This document shows positions 16,016 to 24,810 of a stretch of DNA of 64,000 nt, in pieces; position 1 is the stretch's first letter; each line of letters begins with the position of its first letter. Source of the stretch: Stenotrophomonas pavanii. Its GTDB lineage: Bacteria; Pseudomonadota; Gammaproteobacteria; Xanthomonadales; Xanthomonadaceae. Both the position numbers and the translations under genes were made by a program. The notes under the pieces were generated by a model. That model saw only the letters and a program-made list of their open reading frames with translations. It did no database searches and had not been told where the DNA came from. The stretch lies in assembly GCF_900101175.1 (NCBI RefSeq), contig NZ_FNFQ01000007.1:186001-250000 (forward strand). Direction: 5' to 3'.

Positions 16016-16279
16016 TTACAGCGGTGGCTGCCGCGACAGCAGGCGATACAGCGCCTGATGCTGGTCGCGCGCCTGGCAGATGCGGGCGCCGATCGCCAGG
16101 AACACGGCCACACCGATCAGGCCCAGCCCGAGCATCGAATCCTGCAGGCGCAGGAAACCGACCGCAGCGGCCATCGTCGCCAGCACCAGCAGCACCACGA
16201 CCGCCACCGACAACCCGGCACCGGGTGGGCCCGGATCGCCGAACAACATTCGTTGGGTATCCCGCCATCCGTCCGCCAT
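16016..16279 (-). CDS. Small inner-membrane protein, two helices
   Basis: 87 aa. After a short hydrophilic start (MADGWRDTQRMLFGDPGPPG), two hydrophobic segments follow at about residues 22-43 and 47-66. The tail is basic and Gln-rich (RICQARDQHQALYRLLSRQPP) and probably cytoplasmic. I do not recognise a family. It is convergent with the nuclease/phosphatase gene (20 bp apart) and divergent from the VOC gene. Confidence 0.6.
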   Translation of the reverse strand: MADGWRDTQRMLFGDPGPPGAGLSVAVVVLLVLATMAAAVGFLRLQDSMLGLGLIGVAVFLAIGARICQARDQHQALYRLLSRQPPL

Positions 16280-16420
16280 TGCTTGTCCTCCCAGGTGCCT
16301 GACCCACTAGTTACACGGCGCGACGCCGTTTCGGCAGAGTCAGAAACGTCACGGACGTGAAGATGTCCACGCGGGGCACCGCGCTACCCTGCCGCATCCC
16401 CCTGGACCGCGGAGCAGGAC

Positions 16421-16798
16421 ATGGCACACCAGAGCCGGCTGGCCGGATTCATCATCGACTGCCAGGACATGCCCGCCGACGAGGCTGCCCGCTTCTGGGC
16501 CGCCGCGCTGGGCCTGCAGGCGCAGGCGGCACGTGCCGAAGACGGCGCCGAGTACGCCGACCTGCTGGGCGCGCCGGCAGGCTTGGACGTGGAGGTGCAA
16601 CGCGTCGATCACCCGTCACGGGTGCACCTAGACATCGAGAGCGACGACATCGATGCCGAGGCCGACCGCCTGGAAAAACTCGGCGCCCGTCGCATCGGCT
16701 TCGTCAAACGCTGGTGGGTGATGGAAGCGCCCAGCGGCCATCGATTCTGCGTCGTGCGCATGCGCGACCGCGCGGTGCCGGCCAACCAGTGGCCCTGA
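16421..16798 (+). CDS. VOC-superfamily (glyoxalase-like) protein
   Basis: 125 aa. The two beta-alpha-beta-beta-beta modules of the vicinal-oxygen-chelate fold are visible: GFIIDCQDMPADEAARFWAA starts the first, and SRVHLDIESDDIDAEADRLEKLGA followed by FVKRWWVMEAPSGHRFCVV forms the second. D13, H68 and a late residue could bind metal, but the set is not the classical glyoxalase I set. It is closest to glyoxalase-like domain proteins of unknown substrate. It is a single gene, ended by the hairpin at 16808-16833. Confidence 0.8.
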   Translation: MAHQSRLAGFIIDCQDMPADEAARFWAAALGLQAQAARAEDGAEYADLLGAPAGLDVEVQRVDHPSRVHLDIESDDIDAEADRLEKLGARRIGFVKRWWVMEAPSGHRFCVVRMRDRAVPANQWP

Positions 16799-16807
16799 AA
16801 GAAGAAA

Positions 16808-16833
16808 GGGACGGAAGCCAGCGCTTCCGTCCC
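16808..16833 (-). terminator. Terminator shared by smeX and the VOC gene
   Basis: gggacggaag (16808-16817) and cttccgtccc (16824-16833) form a perfect 10-bp stem with a 6-nt loop. On the minus strand it is followed by tttcttt, suited to ending the sme operon. On the plus strand the tail is C-rich. Confidence 0.75.
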
Positions 16834-16839
16834 CCGGGT

Positions 16840-18261
16840 CTACTGCAGTTGCGCCACGCTGGGCGGCTGCGGTGATTGCCCCCAGCCCCCCAGTGCCTTG
16901 TAGACGCCCACCACGCTGACGTTGACTTCGGCCTCGGCCGCCGCCAGGGCATCGTCGGCGGCCAGCTGCGTGCGCTGCGCGTCGAGCAGGGTCAGGAAGT
17001 CCTCCGAGCCCTCGCGGTAGCGGATCTGTGCCAGCGATTCGGCACGCCGTGCCGCCTGCGCCTGCTCGACCACGATCGCCAACCGTGCCTGCTGCTTGGA
17101 ATAGCGGGTCAGCGCGTTCTCGGTGTCCTCCAGGGCGAGCAGTACCGCCTGTTCGTACTGCGCGGCCACGCCTTCGGCTTCAGCCTTGCTGGCACGCAGG
17201 CGCGCACGCACGGTACCGAAGTCGAACGCTGCCCAGCTCAGCGACGGGGTCAGCGACCAGGCCTTGTTGTTGCCGTTGACCAGGCCGCTGGCATCGCCCC
17301 CCAGGAAGCCGACGAAACCGGACAGCGACAGCCGCGGGAACAGATCGGCGGTGGCCACGCCCACGCGCGCGGTGGCGGCCGCCAGGCGCCGCTCGGCCAC
17401 GCGCACGTCGGCGCGCTGGCGCAGCAGTTCGCGGGTGTCACCCAGCGGCAATGCCTTGGCGAAGGCCGGCACGTCGTGCGGCGCAAGCATGTCGGTCAGT
17501 ACTTCCGGACGCTGTCCCAGCAGCACGGCCAGCCGGTTGCGCGACTGTGTCTCGGCCACTTCCAGCAGCGGGATGTCGGCCTCGATCGCCTTCAGGCGCG
17601 CGCGGCTGCTCTGCACGTCCAGCTCGCTGCCGGCGCCCAGTTCCCAGCGCGCCTCGGTCAGCTTCTGCGTATCGCGCAGGTTCTCCAGCGTGTGCTGGGC
17701 CACGGCGATGCGCTTCTGCGTCCCACGCAGCTCGAAGTAGTTGCGTGCCACTTCGGCGGCGACCAGTACCTGCGCGTCGGCCAGGTTGGCCTGCTCGGCA
17801 CCGAGGTCTGCACGCGCGGCTTCGGCGGCACGGCGCTTGCGGCCGAACAGATCCAGCTCCCAGCCGGCATCGAAGCCGAGCTGGTAGCTTTCACTGAACA
17901 CCCGCTGCCCACCCAGCTGCGGATCGGGCTGCTTGCGGCGGTCGTAGCTGCCGCCTGCGGTGATGTGCGGGGCCTGGTCAAGGCGGCTTTCGACGAACAC
18001 CGCGCGGGCCTGGCTGACGCGGGCCACGGCCACGCGCAGGTCCAGGTTGTCCGACAGGGCACCATGGACCAGCTGCTCCAGCACCGGATCATCGAACTGC
18101 GCCCACCAGCTGGCGACCGGCGAGGCCGTGCTGAAGACCGGCTGCTGTGCACCCTGCAGGACCACCGGTTCCTGCACCGGGGCCTTGTAGTTCGGGCCGA
18201 CGCTGACACAGCCCGCCAGCACCAGGCTGGAGACGGCCATCGCCAACGTGCGGATCACCAT
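16840..18261 (-). CDS. smeX: Outer-membrane efflux channel SmeX (NodT/OprM-type lipoprotein)
   Basis: 473 aa. The signal ends VLAGC, so the protein is a lipoprotein, and VGPNYKAP is the usual start of mature NodT-family channels. Two homologous helical hairpin repeats follow, including ARNYFELRGTQ in the first half and LDAQRTQLAADDALA in the second. The trimer forms the outer-membrane duct for the SmeVW pump. It overlaps smeU2 by 7 bp and is the last gene of smeU1-V-W-U2-X. The order and the two flanking dehydrogenase genes identify the system. Confidence 0.92.
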   Translation of the reverse strand: MVIRTLAMAVSSLVLAGCVSVGPNYKAPVQEPVVLQGAQQPVFSTASPVASWWAQFDDPVLEQLVHGALSDNLDLRVAVARVSQARAVFVESRLDQAPHITAGGSYDRRKQPDPQLGGQRVFSESYQLGFDAGWELDLFGRKRRAAEAARADLGAEQANLADAQVLVAAEVARNYFELRGTQKRIAVAQHTLENLRDTQKLTEARWELGAGSELDVQSSRARLKAIEADIPLLEVAETQSRNRLAVLLGQRPEVLTDMLAPHDVPAFAKALPLGDTRELLRQRADVRVAERRLAAATARVGVATADLFPRLSLSGFVGFLGGDASGLVNGNNKAWSLTPSLSWAAFDFGTVRARLRASKAEAEGVAAQYEQAVLLALEDTENALTRYSKQQARLAIVVEQAQAARRAESLAQIRYREGSEDFLTLLDAQRTQLAADDALAAAEAEVNVSVVGVYKALGGWGQSPQPPSVAQLQ

Positions 18262-18992
18262 GGCAGCACCTCGCCCAGGTAGGTGAAGCTGCCGCTGGCA
18301 CCGGATTCACCGATCAGCGCCATTTCCACGCTGGAACGCGCGCCTTCGCTGATTTCGATCTCGCCGTTGCCGCCGTTCATGTCGGTCTTTACGTAACCCG
18401 GATGCACGGTGTTGACCTTGATCGGCGTGTTGCGCAGCTCATAGGCCAGGCTCAGGGTCCAGCTGTTCACTGCGGCCTTGGACGCGTTGTATGCCGGAAT
18501 CTTGAAGTCGTAAATGCCCGAGGAGGGATCCGCGTGCAGGGTCTGCGAGCCGAGCATGCTGGACACATTGACGATGCGTCCGGACTTGGACTGCTTGACC
18601 AGCGGCAGGAATGCCTGGGTTACCGCGACCAGCGCATAGACGTTGGTGTCGAAGGTGCGCTTCCAGGTGTCCAGCGACTGCTCGGACGGCGCCTGCGCCG
18701 GGTTCTCGATCATGATGCCGGCATTGTTGACCAGGATGTCGAGGCGACCGTGGCGCTGGCGCACCTGCTCGACCGCTTCGGCGATGCTGACCGCGTCGGT
18801 CACGTCCAGCTGCAGGGCTTCGACCGGCAGGCCTTCAGCCTGCAGCTTCAGGGCCAGCTCCACCGCGGTATCGCGCTTGCGACCGGCCAGCAGCGTGTGC
18901 ACGCCGGCCTCTGCCAGCTGGCGCACGGTTTCCAGGCCGATGCCACGGGTGGCGCCGGTCACCAGCGCGATCTTGTTCTGATGGGTGTTCAT
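18255..18992 (-). CDS. smeU2: Short-chain dehydrogenase/reductase SmeU2
   Basis: 245 aa classical SDR. It has the cofactor motif TGATRGIG (~13-20), NNAG (~87-90), a catalytic serine in VSSMLG and the YNASK active-site Tyr-Lys motif. Two SDR genes inside an RND pump operon are the hallmark of the S. maltophilia smeU1VWU2X locus. Their own substrate is unsettled, and a role in redox stress from quinone-type pump inducers is plausible. It lies 63 bp after smeW and overlaps smeX by 7 bp, so it is co-translated with the channel. Confidence 0.92.
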   Translation of the reverse strand: MNTHQNKIALVTGATRGIGLETVRQLAEAGVHTLLAGRKRDTAVELALKLQAEGLPVEALQLDVTDAVSIAEAVEQVRQRHGRLDILVNNAGIMIENPAQAPSEQSLDTWKRTFDTNVYALVAVTQAFLPLVKQSKSGRIVNVSSMLGSQTLHADPSSGIYDFKIPAYNASKAAVNSWTLSLAYELRNTPIKVNTVHPGYVKTDMNGGNGEIEISEGARSSVEMALIGESGASGSFTYLGEVLPW

Positions 18993-19055
18993 GGATGCAT
19001 GCCTTGTCTGTGGGGAGAGTGGCCGCCGGCCAACGACCGGCGGCGGAGTTCCGTA

Positions 19056-22000
19056 TCAGTGGTGGATGGTCGGTTCGCCGTGCTGCACCAGCTGGCCGCC
19101 ACCGTTGCGGGTAACCAGCTTGCGCAGCGCCACGTAGAACACCGGGGTGAGGAACAGGCCGAACAGGGTCACGCCCAGCATGCCGGCGAACACGGTAATG
19201 CCGGTCACCGAGCGCACCTCGGCGCCTGCACCGTGCGACAGCACCAGCGGTACGGTGCCGGCGATGAACGCGATGGAGGTCATCACGATCGGGCGCAGGC
19301 GCAGGCGGCAGGCTTCCAGCGCGGCTTCAACGATGCCCTTGCCGCCCATCTCCAGCTCTCTGGCGAATTCGACGATCAGGATCGCGTTTTTGCACGCCAG
19401 GCCCATCAGCACCACCAGGCCGACCTGCACGAACACGTTGTTGTCACCGCCGGTCAACCACACGCCGAACAGCGCAGACAGCAGGGTCATCGGCACGATC
19501 AGGATCACCGCCAGCGGCAGCGACCAGCTTTCGTACAGCGCGGCCAGCACCAGGAAGGCCAGCATGATCGCCACCGGGAACACGATGAACGCGGCCTTGC
19601 CCTGCGTGGCCTGCTGGTAGCTCAGGTCGGTCCATTCGGTGGCCATGCCCACCGGCAGTACCTTGCCGGCGATCTCGGTCAGCTTGTTCATCGCCTCGGC
19701 CGACGACAGCAGGCGCGGATCGGCTTCACCGGCCAGGTCAGCGGCCGGATAGCCATTGAAGCGCAGCACCGGGTCCGGGCCGAAGGTCTGCTTGATGGTG
19801 ACCATCGAACCGATCGGCACCATCTCGCCGCGGTCGTTGCGGGTACGCAGCTTGCCGATGTCCTCGACCGTCTCGCGGAACGGACCGTCAGCCTGGGCGA
19901 TCACCTGCCAGGTACGGCCGAACTGGTTGAAGTCGTTGACGTAGGCCGAACCCAGGTAGGTCTGCAGGGTGTCGAACAGCTCGGTGAGCTGCACGCCCTG
20001 TGCCTTGGCCTTGACGCGGTCGACCTCGGCATCCAGCTGCGGCACGTTGGCCTGGTAGCTGGAAATCGGGAAGGCCATGCCCGGCGTCTGCGCCACGGTG
20101 CCCTGCATCGCCTGCACGGCGTTCTGCAGCGCGCCGTAACCCAGGTTGCCACGGTCCTCGATGAACATCTGGTAGCCGTTGCCGTTGCCCAGGCCGAGGA
20201 TCGGCGGCGGCATCATCGCGAACGCGAAGCCTTCCTGCAGGCCGGCGATCTTCTGGTTGATCTCGGCGTTGATCTGCGCGGCGGTGCGGCCATGGCGCTC
20301 GGCGAACGGCTTGAGCGGGATGAACGCCACACCGGTGTTCGGCGTGTTGGTGAACTGCAGCGCGTTCAGACCGGGGAACGAGATGGTGTGGGCGACGCCA
20401 TCGGTTTCCTGGGCGATCTTGGCGACCCTGCGCAGCATTTCATCGGTGCGTGCGATCGACGAACCTTCCGGCAGCTTCACACCCGCAATCAGGTACAGCT
20501 TGTCCTGGGTCGGGATGAAGCCCGGCGGCACCAGCTTGAAGATCACGCCCGTACCGACCAGCAGGATCGCGTAGACCACGAATACCGCGCCACGACGGCC
20601 GAGGATGCGGGCCACGCCACGCTCGTACTTCTCCGAGCTGGACTTGAAGAAGCGGTTGAACGGACGGAACACCCAGCCGAACAGGCGGTCGATCAGGCGG
20701 CTCGGGCCGTCCTTCGGTGCGCCGTGGGCCTTCAGCAGGCGTGCGGCCAGGGCCGGCGACAGGGTCAGCGAGTTGATCGCCGAGATCACCGTGGAGATGG
20801 CGATGGTGACGGCGAACTGCTTGTAGAACTGGCCGGTGACCCCGGACAGGAACGCCATCGGCACGAACACGGCACACAGCACCAGCGCGATCGCCACGAT
20901 CGGGCCGGACACTTCACGCATGGCCTGGTGGGCCGCAGCGGTGGGCGACAGGCCTTCTTCGATGTTGCGCTCGACGTTCTCCACCACCACGATCGCGTCG
21001 TCGACCACGATGCCGATCGCCAGCACCAGGCCGAACAGGCTCAGCGTGTTGATCGAGAAGCCCAGCAGGTACAGCGCGGCGAAGGTACCCACCACCGACA
21101 CCGGCACCGCGATCAACGGGATGATCGACGCGCGCCAGGTCTGCAGGAACAGGATCACCACCAGCACCACCAGCGCGATCGCTTCCAGCAGCGTGGAGAC
21201 CACGGCCTTGATCGAGTCACGCACGAAGATGGTGGTGTCATACACCGCTTCGTACTTCACGTCGGCCGGCATGGTCTTCTGCATCTCGTCCATCGTCGAG
21301 ATGACCTTGTCGCGGATTTCCAGCGCGTTGGCGCCCGGCGACTGGAAGATACCGATACCGACTGCGTTCTTGCCATCCAGCTGCGAGCGCAGGGTGTAGT
21401 CACCGGCACCCAGTTCAAGGCGGGCCACGTCGGCCAGGCGCACGATCTCGCCATCGGTGCCGCTCTTGAGCACGATGTCGCCGAATTCCTTTTCGGTCTT
21501 CAGCCGGCCCTGGGCGTTGATCAGGGTCAGGAACTTGCTGTCCGGCAGCGGTTCGGCGCCAAGCTGGCCGGCCGAGACCTGCACGTTCTGCTCGCGCATG
21601 GCGTGCACCACGTCGCTGGCGGTCAGGCCGCGCGAGGCCACCTTGTCCGGGTCCAGCCAGGCACGCATGGCGTAGTCGCCGCCACCGAAGATCTGCGCGT
21701 CACCCACGCCCGGAATGCGCGCCAGCGCATCCTTGACGTGCAGGCGGGCGTAGTTGCGCAGGTACAGGGTGTCGTACTTGCCTTGCGGCGAGGTCAGGTG
21801 CACCACCATCAGGAAGGTGGGCGACTGCTTCTGCGTGGTCACGCCCTGCCGGCGCACGTCCTCGGGCAGGCGTGCCTGGGCCTGGGCCACGCGGTTCTGC
21901 ACCTTCACCGCCGCCGCGTCCGGGTCGGTGCCCGGGCGGAAGGTGACGGTCATCTGCAGCACGCCGTCCGAGCCGGCAACCGACTTCAGGTACATCATGC

Positions 22001-22226
22001 CTTCGACGCCGTTGATCGCCTCTTCAAGCGGCGTGGCGACGGTCTCGGCAATGACCTTGGGATTGGCGCCCGGATAGACCGTGCGCACGACCACCGACGG
22101 CGGCACCACTTCGGGGTACTCGCTGATCGGCAGGATCGGAATCGTGATCAGGCCTGCGGCGAAGATCACGATCGACAGCACCGCCGCGAAGATCGGCCTG
22201 TCGATGAAGAAACGGGAAAAGTCCAT
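19056..22226 (-). CDS. smeW: RND efflux pump inner-membrane subunit SmeW
   Basis: 1056 aa, the usual size of HAE1-type RND pumps. It starts MDFSRFFIDRPIFAAVLSIV. The paired aspartates of the proton relay are in GIVVDDAIVVVENVERN (~400-416), and a second helix bundle holds LVVLMGLACKNAILIVEFA (~965-983). The large periplasmic loops are complete, with no frameshift. The protein trades protons for drugs and works as a trimer with SmeV and SmeX. Known substrates when overproduced include quinolones, chloramphenicol and tetracyclines. Confidence 0.95.
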   Translation of the reverse strand: MDFSRFFIDRPIFAAVLSIVIFAAGLITIPILPISEYPEVVPPSVVVRTVYPGANPKVIAETVATPLEEAINGVEGMMYLKSVAGSDGVLQMTVTFRPGTDPDAAAVKVQNRVAQAQARLPEDVRRQGVTTQKQSPTFLMVVHLTSPQGKYDTLYLRNYARLHVKDALARIPGVGDAQIFGGGDYAMRAWLDPDKVASRGLTASDVVHAMREQNVQVSAGQLGAEPLPDSKFLTLINAQGRLKTEKEFGDIVLKSGTDGEIVRLADVARLELGAGDYTLRSQLDGKNAVGIGIFQSPGANALEIRDKVISTMDEMQKTMPADVKYEAVYDTTIFVRDSIKAVVSTLLEAIALVVLVVILFLQTWRASIIPLIAVPVSVVGTFAALYLLGFSINTLSLFGLVLAIGIVVDDAIVVVENVERNIEEGLSPTAAAHQAMREVSGPIVAIALVLCAVFVPMAFLSGVTGQFYKQFAVTIAISTVISAINSLTLSPALAARLLKAHGAPKDGPSRLIDRLFGWVFRPFNRFFKSSSEKYERGVARILGRRGAVFVVYAILLVGTGVIFKLVPPGFIPTQDKLYLIAGVKLPEGSSIARTDEMLRRVAKIAQETDGVAHTISFPGLNALQFTNTPNTGVAFIPLKPFAERHGRTAAQINAEINQKIAGLQEGFAFAMMPPPILGLGNGNGYQMFIEDRGNLGYGALQNAVQAMQGTVAQTPGMAFPISSYQANVPQLDAEVDRVKAKAQGVQLTELFDTLQTYLGSAYVNDFNQFGRTWQVIAQADGPFRETVEDIGKLRTRNDRGEMVPIGSMVTIKQTFGPDPVLRFNGYPAADLAGEADPRLLSSAEAMNKLTEIAGKVLPVGMATEWTDLSYQQATQGKAAFIVFPVAIMLAFLVLAALYESWSLPLAVILIVPMTLLSALFGVWLTGGDNNVFVQVGLVVLMGLACKNAILIVEFARELEMGGKGIVEAALEACRLRLRPIVMTSIAFIAGTVPLVLSHGAGAEVRSVTGITVFAGMLGVTLFGLFLTPVFYVALRKLVTRNGGGQLVQHGEPTIHH

Positions 22227-22353
22227 GGAGGAATTCCTGGGAAAGGCGTCCGGCGGGCAACAGCCACCCTGCCCCTCGCCGGGATGACGAAGGCAGGAAA
22301 GGCTGCCGCTGGCGCCGGCAGCTAAGCGGAGACGCGGATCAGGAGCCGGCGGA

Positions 22354-23577
22354 TCAGTGGTTCAGCGCAGCGGTTGCATCGCGGCCCGGTGCCGCCGCCG
22401 ACTGTGGCTGCATCGCCACGGTCCTGGCCTGCACCGGCATGCCCGGCATGAAGACCTTCTGCACGCCGTCGATGATCACCTTGTCACCGGCGGCAAGGCC
22501 GTGCTCGACGATACGCAGGCCATCGGCGGTGCGGCCGAGCTGGATGTCGCGGCGCTGGGCCTTGCCATCCTTGTCGACCACGTAGACGTACTTGCGGTCC
22601 TGGTCGGTCAGCACGGCCTTGTCATCGATCAGCATGGCCTGGAACTGGCCGCTGCCGAGCAGCTGCACGCGGGCGAACAGGCCCGGCGTGAACTGGCGGT
22701 CGGCGTTGTCCAGCAGCGCACGGACGCGGATGGTGCCGGTGCTGCGGGCCACCTGGTTGTCGAGGAAGTCGACCTTGCCCGCATGCGGGTAGCCCTCTTC
22801 CCCGGACAGGCCGACCTTCACCGGCAGCGCGCTGTCACGCTCACTCGGGCGCTCGCCCTTGCGTGCCATCTGTGCATAGCGCAGGAAGGTGCTTTCGTCG
22901 GCATCGAAGTAGACGAACACGGTATCCAGCGAGACCAGCGTGGTCAGCACGCTGGCGCTGTCGCCGGCAGTGACCAGGTTGCCGGCGGTGACCATCGCGC
23001 GGCCGGCGCGGCCGTCGATCGGTGCACGCACCTTGGTGAACTCCAGGTTGAGGCGGGCGGCATCCAGCGCCGCCTGCGCGGCCTGCACGGCGGCCCCGGA
23101 CTGGTCGGCCGCGGCACGACGCTGCTCAGCGGTCTCGGTGGAGATCGCCTGCTGCTCGGACAACCGCTTGGCGCGCTCGGACTCGCTGCGCGCCAGCGTG
23201 GCCTGGGTGCGGGCGCGGGCCAGCTCGGCGGCGGCGCGATCGTACTCGGCCTGGTAGCTGCGCGCGTCGATGGTGAAGAGCACTTCGCCCTTCTTCACTT
23301 CCTGGCCTTCGACATAGTTGACCTTGTCGATGTAACCGGACACGCGCGGGCGCAGTTCAACGCTCTGCACCGCTTCGACGCGACCGCTGAACTCGTCCCA
23401 TTGGCTGACCTGCTTGACCAGCACCGGTGCCGCGCTGACCTGCGGCGGCGGCGGCGCACCGGCTTCTTCGGCATGGCCGCCGCTGCAGGCCGCAAGCACG
23501 GCCGCGGCGAGGATCGACACGCCGACCATCGCGATGCGATGGCCGAAACGATGTGGGGTGGTATTGGGGGAAGTCAT
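22354..23577 (-). CDS. smeV: RND periplasmic adaptor SmeV
   Basis: 407 aa from ATG 23577; a longer frame reaches 23628. A lipoprotein signal ends LAAACSGG. The lipoyl half-motifs (SGYIDKVNYVEGQEVKKGEVLF and EFTKVRAPIDGRAGRA) flank a coiled-coil hairpin (about residues 90-170) rich in Ala, Arg and Gln. Beta-barrel and membrane-proximal domains follow. The adaptor bridges SmeW and SmeX. No strong ribosome site precedes either start, so translation may depend on coupling with smeU1, 91 bp upstream. Confidence 0.93.
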   Translation of the reverse strand: MTSPNTTPHRFGHRIAMVGVSILAAAVLAACSGGHAEEAGAPPPPQVSAAPVLVKQVSQWDEFSGRVEAVQSVELRPRVSGYIDKVNYVEGQEVKKGEVLFTIDARSYQAEYDRAAAELARARTQATLARSESERAKRLSEQQAISTETAEQRRAAADQSGAAVQAAQAALDAARLNLEFTKVRAPIDGRAGRAMVTAGNLVTAGDSASVLTTLVSLDTVFVYFDADESTFLRYAQMARKGERPSERDSALPVKVGLSGEEGYPHAGKVDFLDNQVARSTGTIRVRALLDNADRQFTPGLFARVQLLGSGQFQAMLIDDKAVLTDQDRKYVYVVDKDGKAQRRDIQLGRTADGLRIVEHGLAAGDKVIIDGVQKVFMPGMPVQARTVAMQPQSAAAPGRDATAALNH

Positions 23578-23668
23578 GGCATGCATCCGTACGGAGGGGT
23601 GGTACAGCAATATGAGAACGTGTTGCAAAAATCAGCGGCGCATCCTGCGACCTCAACCGTGGTCGAGG

Positions 23669-24439
23669 TCAAGCAACACCTGCGGTATCGCGCCACGAAG
23701 GGGGAACGTCCAGGTGCAGCAGCCCGCGTGGCAGTTCGGCATCGCTGCTGTCACAGCGGACGATGGCGCGGTTGTCGCGACAACCGTCGAGCAGCGAAAC
23801 CACGCGACGGCCAACCAGCAGCGAGCTCGGCCACTCGATGCAGGCGTTGGCGGCATTGGCCGGGGTACACACCGGGCTGCAGACTTCCAGCATCTGCGCG
23901 CGCACGCCCAGTGCCTGGGCTTCCTGGTGGACCACCTGCGCGTACATGCGCAGCGCCGCAGTGGTGATCGAGGTCTCGCCGTAACCGGCCCACGGCTTGG
24001 CGCTGGCCGGGCTGCCGATCATCACGTAGCGCCGCGCATGCACGTTGTCCTGCAACAGCGGCAGCAGGTGGCGGACGGCGTGCACGTGCGGCATCAGATC
24101 GGCCTGCATCGCGCCCAGAAGTTCATCACCGTTGCGGTCGATCACCCGGCCGCGGCGGTAGGGCCCGCCCATTGCCGCGATCACGGCAGCCAGGGGACGC
24201 GGGCGCTGCACGATGCGCCCGGCCAGCGCGCGGGCCGAGCCGTCGTCGCTGAGCGAGCCCAGCATCGTCTCCAGGCCCGGCTCATCGGCGAACTGCTCAT
24301 GCAGTGCGGCCAGCCGGCCCGGATCGCGACCGACGACCAGCACCGGGCTGCCGGCTTCCAGCAATGCGCCGACCACGCCCTGGCCGACGGCACCGGTGCC
24401 GCCGAGGACCAGGACTTCGGGCGTCAGTATCCCATTCAC
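23669..24439 (-). CDS. smeU1: Short-chain dehydrogenase-like protein SmeU1
   Basis: 256 aa from GTG 24439, preceded by GGGAGG. The cofactor-binding loop GGTGAVGQG (~13-21) and a Tyr-rich GYGETSITTAALRMY stretch place it in the extended or atypical SDR group rather than the classical one (no plain YxxxK with Lys). It is the first gene of the pump operon and faces smeRv across a 371-bp control region. Its role is not settled; a redox function linked to pump induction is the usual suggestion. Confidence 0.9.
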   Translation of the reverse strand: MNGILTPEVLVLGGTGAVGQGVVGALLEAGSPVLVVGRDPGRLAALHEQFADEPGLETMLGSLSDDGSARALAGRIVQRPRPLAAVIAAMGGPYRRGRVIDRNGDELLGAMQADLMPHVHAVRHLLPLLQDNVHARRYVMIGSPASAKPWAGYGETSITTAALRMYAQVVHQEAQALGVRAQMLEVCSPVCTPANAANACIEWPSSLLVGRRVVSLLDGCRDNRAIVRCDSSDAELPRGLLHLDVPPSWRDTAGVA

Positions 24440-24716
24440 GGGACATTTCCTCCCAAATCCGGGATAGTCCCAATCCGGCGCAGCCGGTCGCCCTTGTGCG
24501 GGACCAGGCGGAGGGCACCGCCACGCTGCTGACGCATGGGCGCGGTAAACTCACGGAAGTCCTTGTGCACCAAGGAACTGGGACGTGCTTCGACGGTCAT
24601 CGCCAGGTCCAGGGCGTTCTGGCCGACGTGCCGGAAGCGGGCAAGAATGTTGCGCAGGCTCATGGCGAGGGGGCTCCATTTCACGAATGGCGCCACGATA
24701 GACCTCAAACCTTTAC

Positions 24717-24780
24717 TTGATTAGTCCTGATTAAGGGGAATAATCATCCCGCACCCGGTCCAATCGTTCTGTCACGATTG
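24717..24780. promoter_or_regulatory. Candidate SmeRv operators in the smeRv-smeU1 control region
   Basis: TGATTA (24728-24733) and TAATCA (24741-24746) form an interrupted palindrome, with a further TTGATTA at 24717. A second palindrome, CAATCGT-N6-ACGATTG, covers 24761-24780. Both have the T-N11-A layout LysR-type proteins bind. The second lies 31 bp before smeRv and the first between the two divergent genes, so binding could repress smeRv and control smeU1. Confidence 0.5.
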
Positions 24781-24810
24781 TCCCATCCCCGACGTCCAGG
24801 ATCCCCGACC

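Noticed and set aside
18402..22325. A 1307-codon plus-strand frame across smeU2-smeW
   Set aside because: It is antisense to well-recognised smeU2/smeW, reads as His/Arg/Gln-rich low-complexity protein and is a mirror effect of high-GC codon bias.
24436..24663. A minus-strand frame of about 75 codons that overlaps the smeU1 start by 4 bp
   Set aside because: The geometry is tempting, but the candidate ATG at 24663 has no ribosome site, the product has no recognisable feature and it covers the regulator-binding region.
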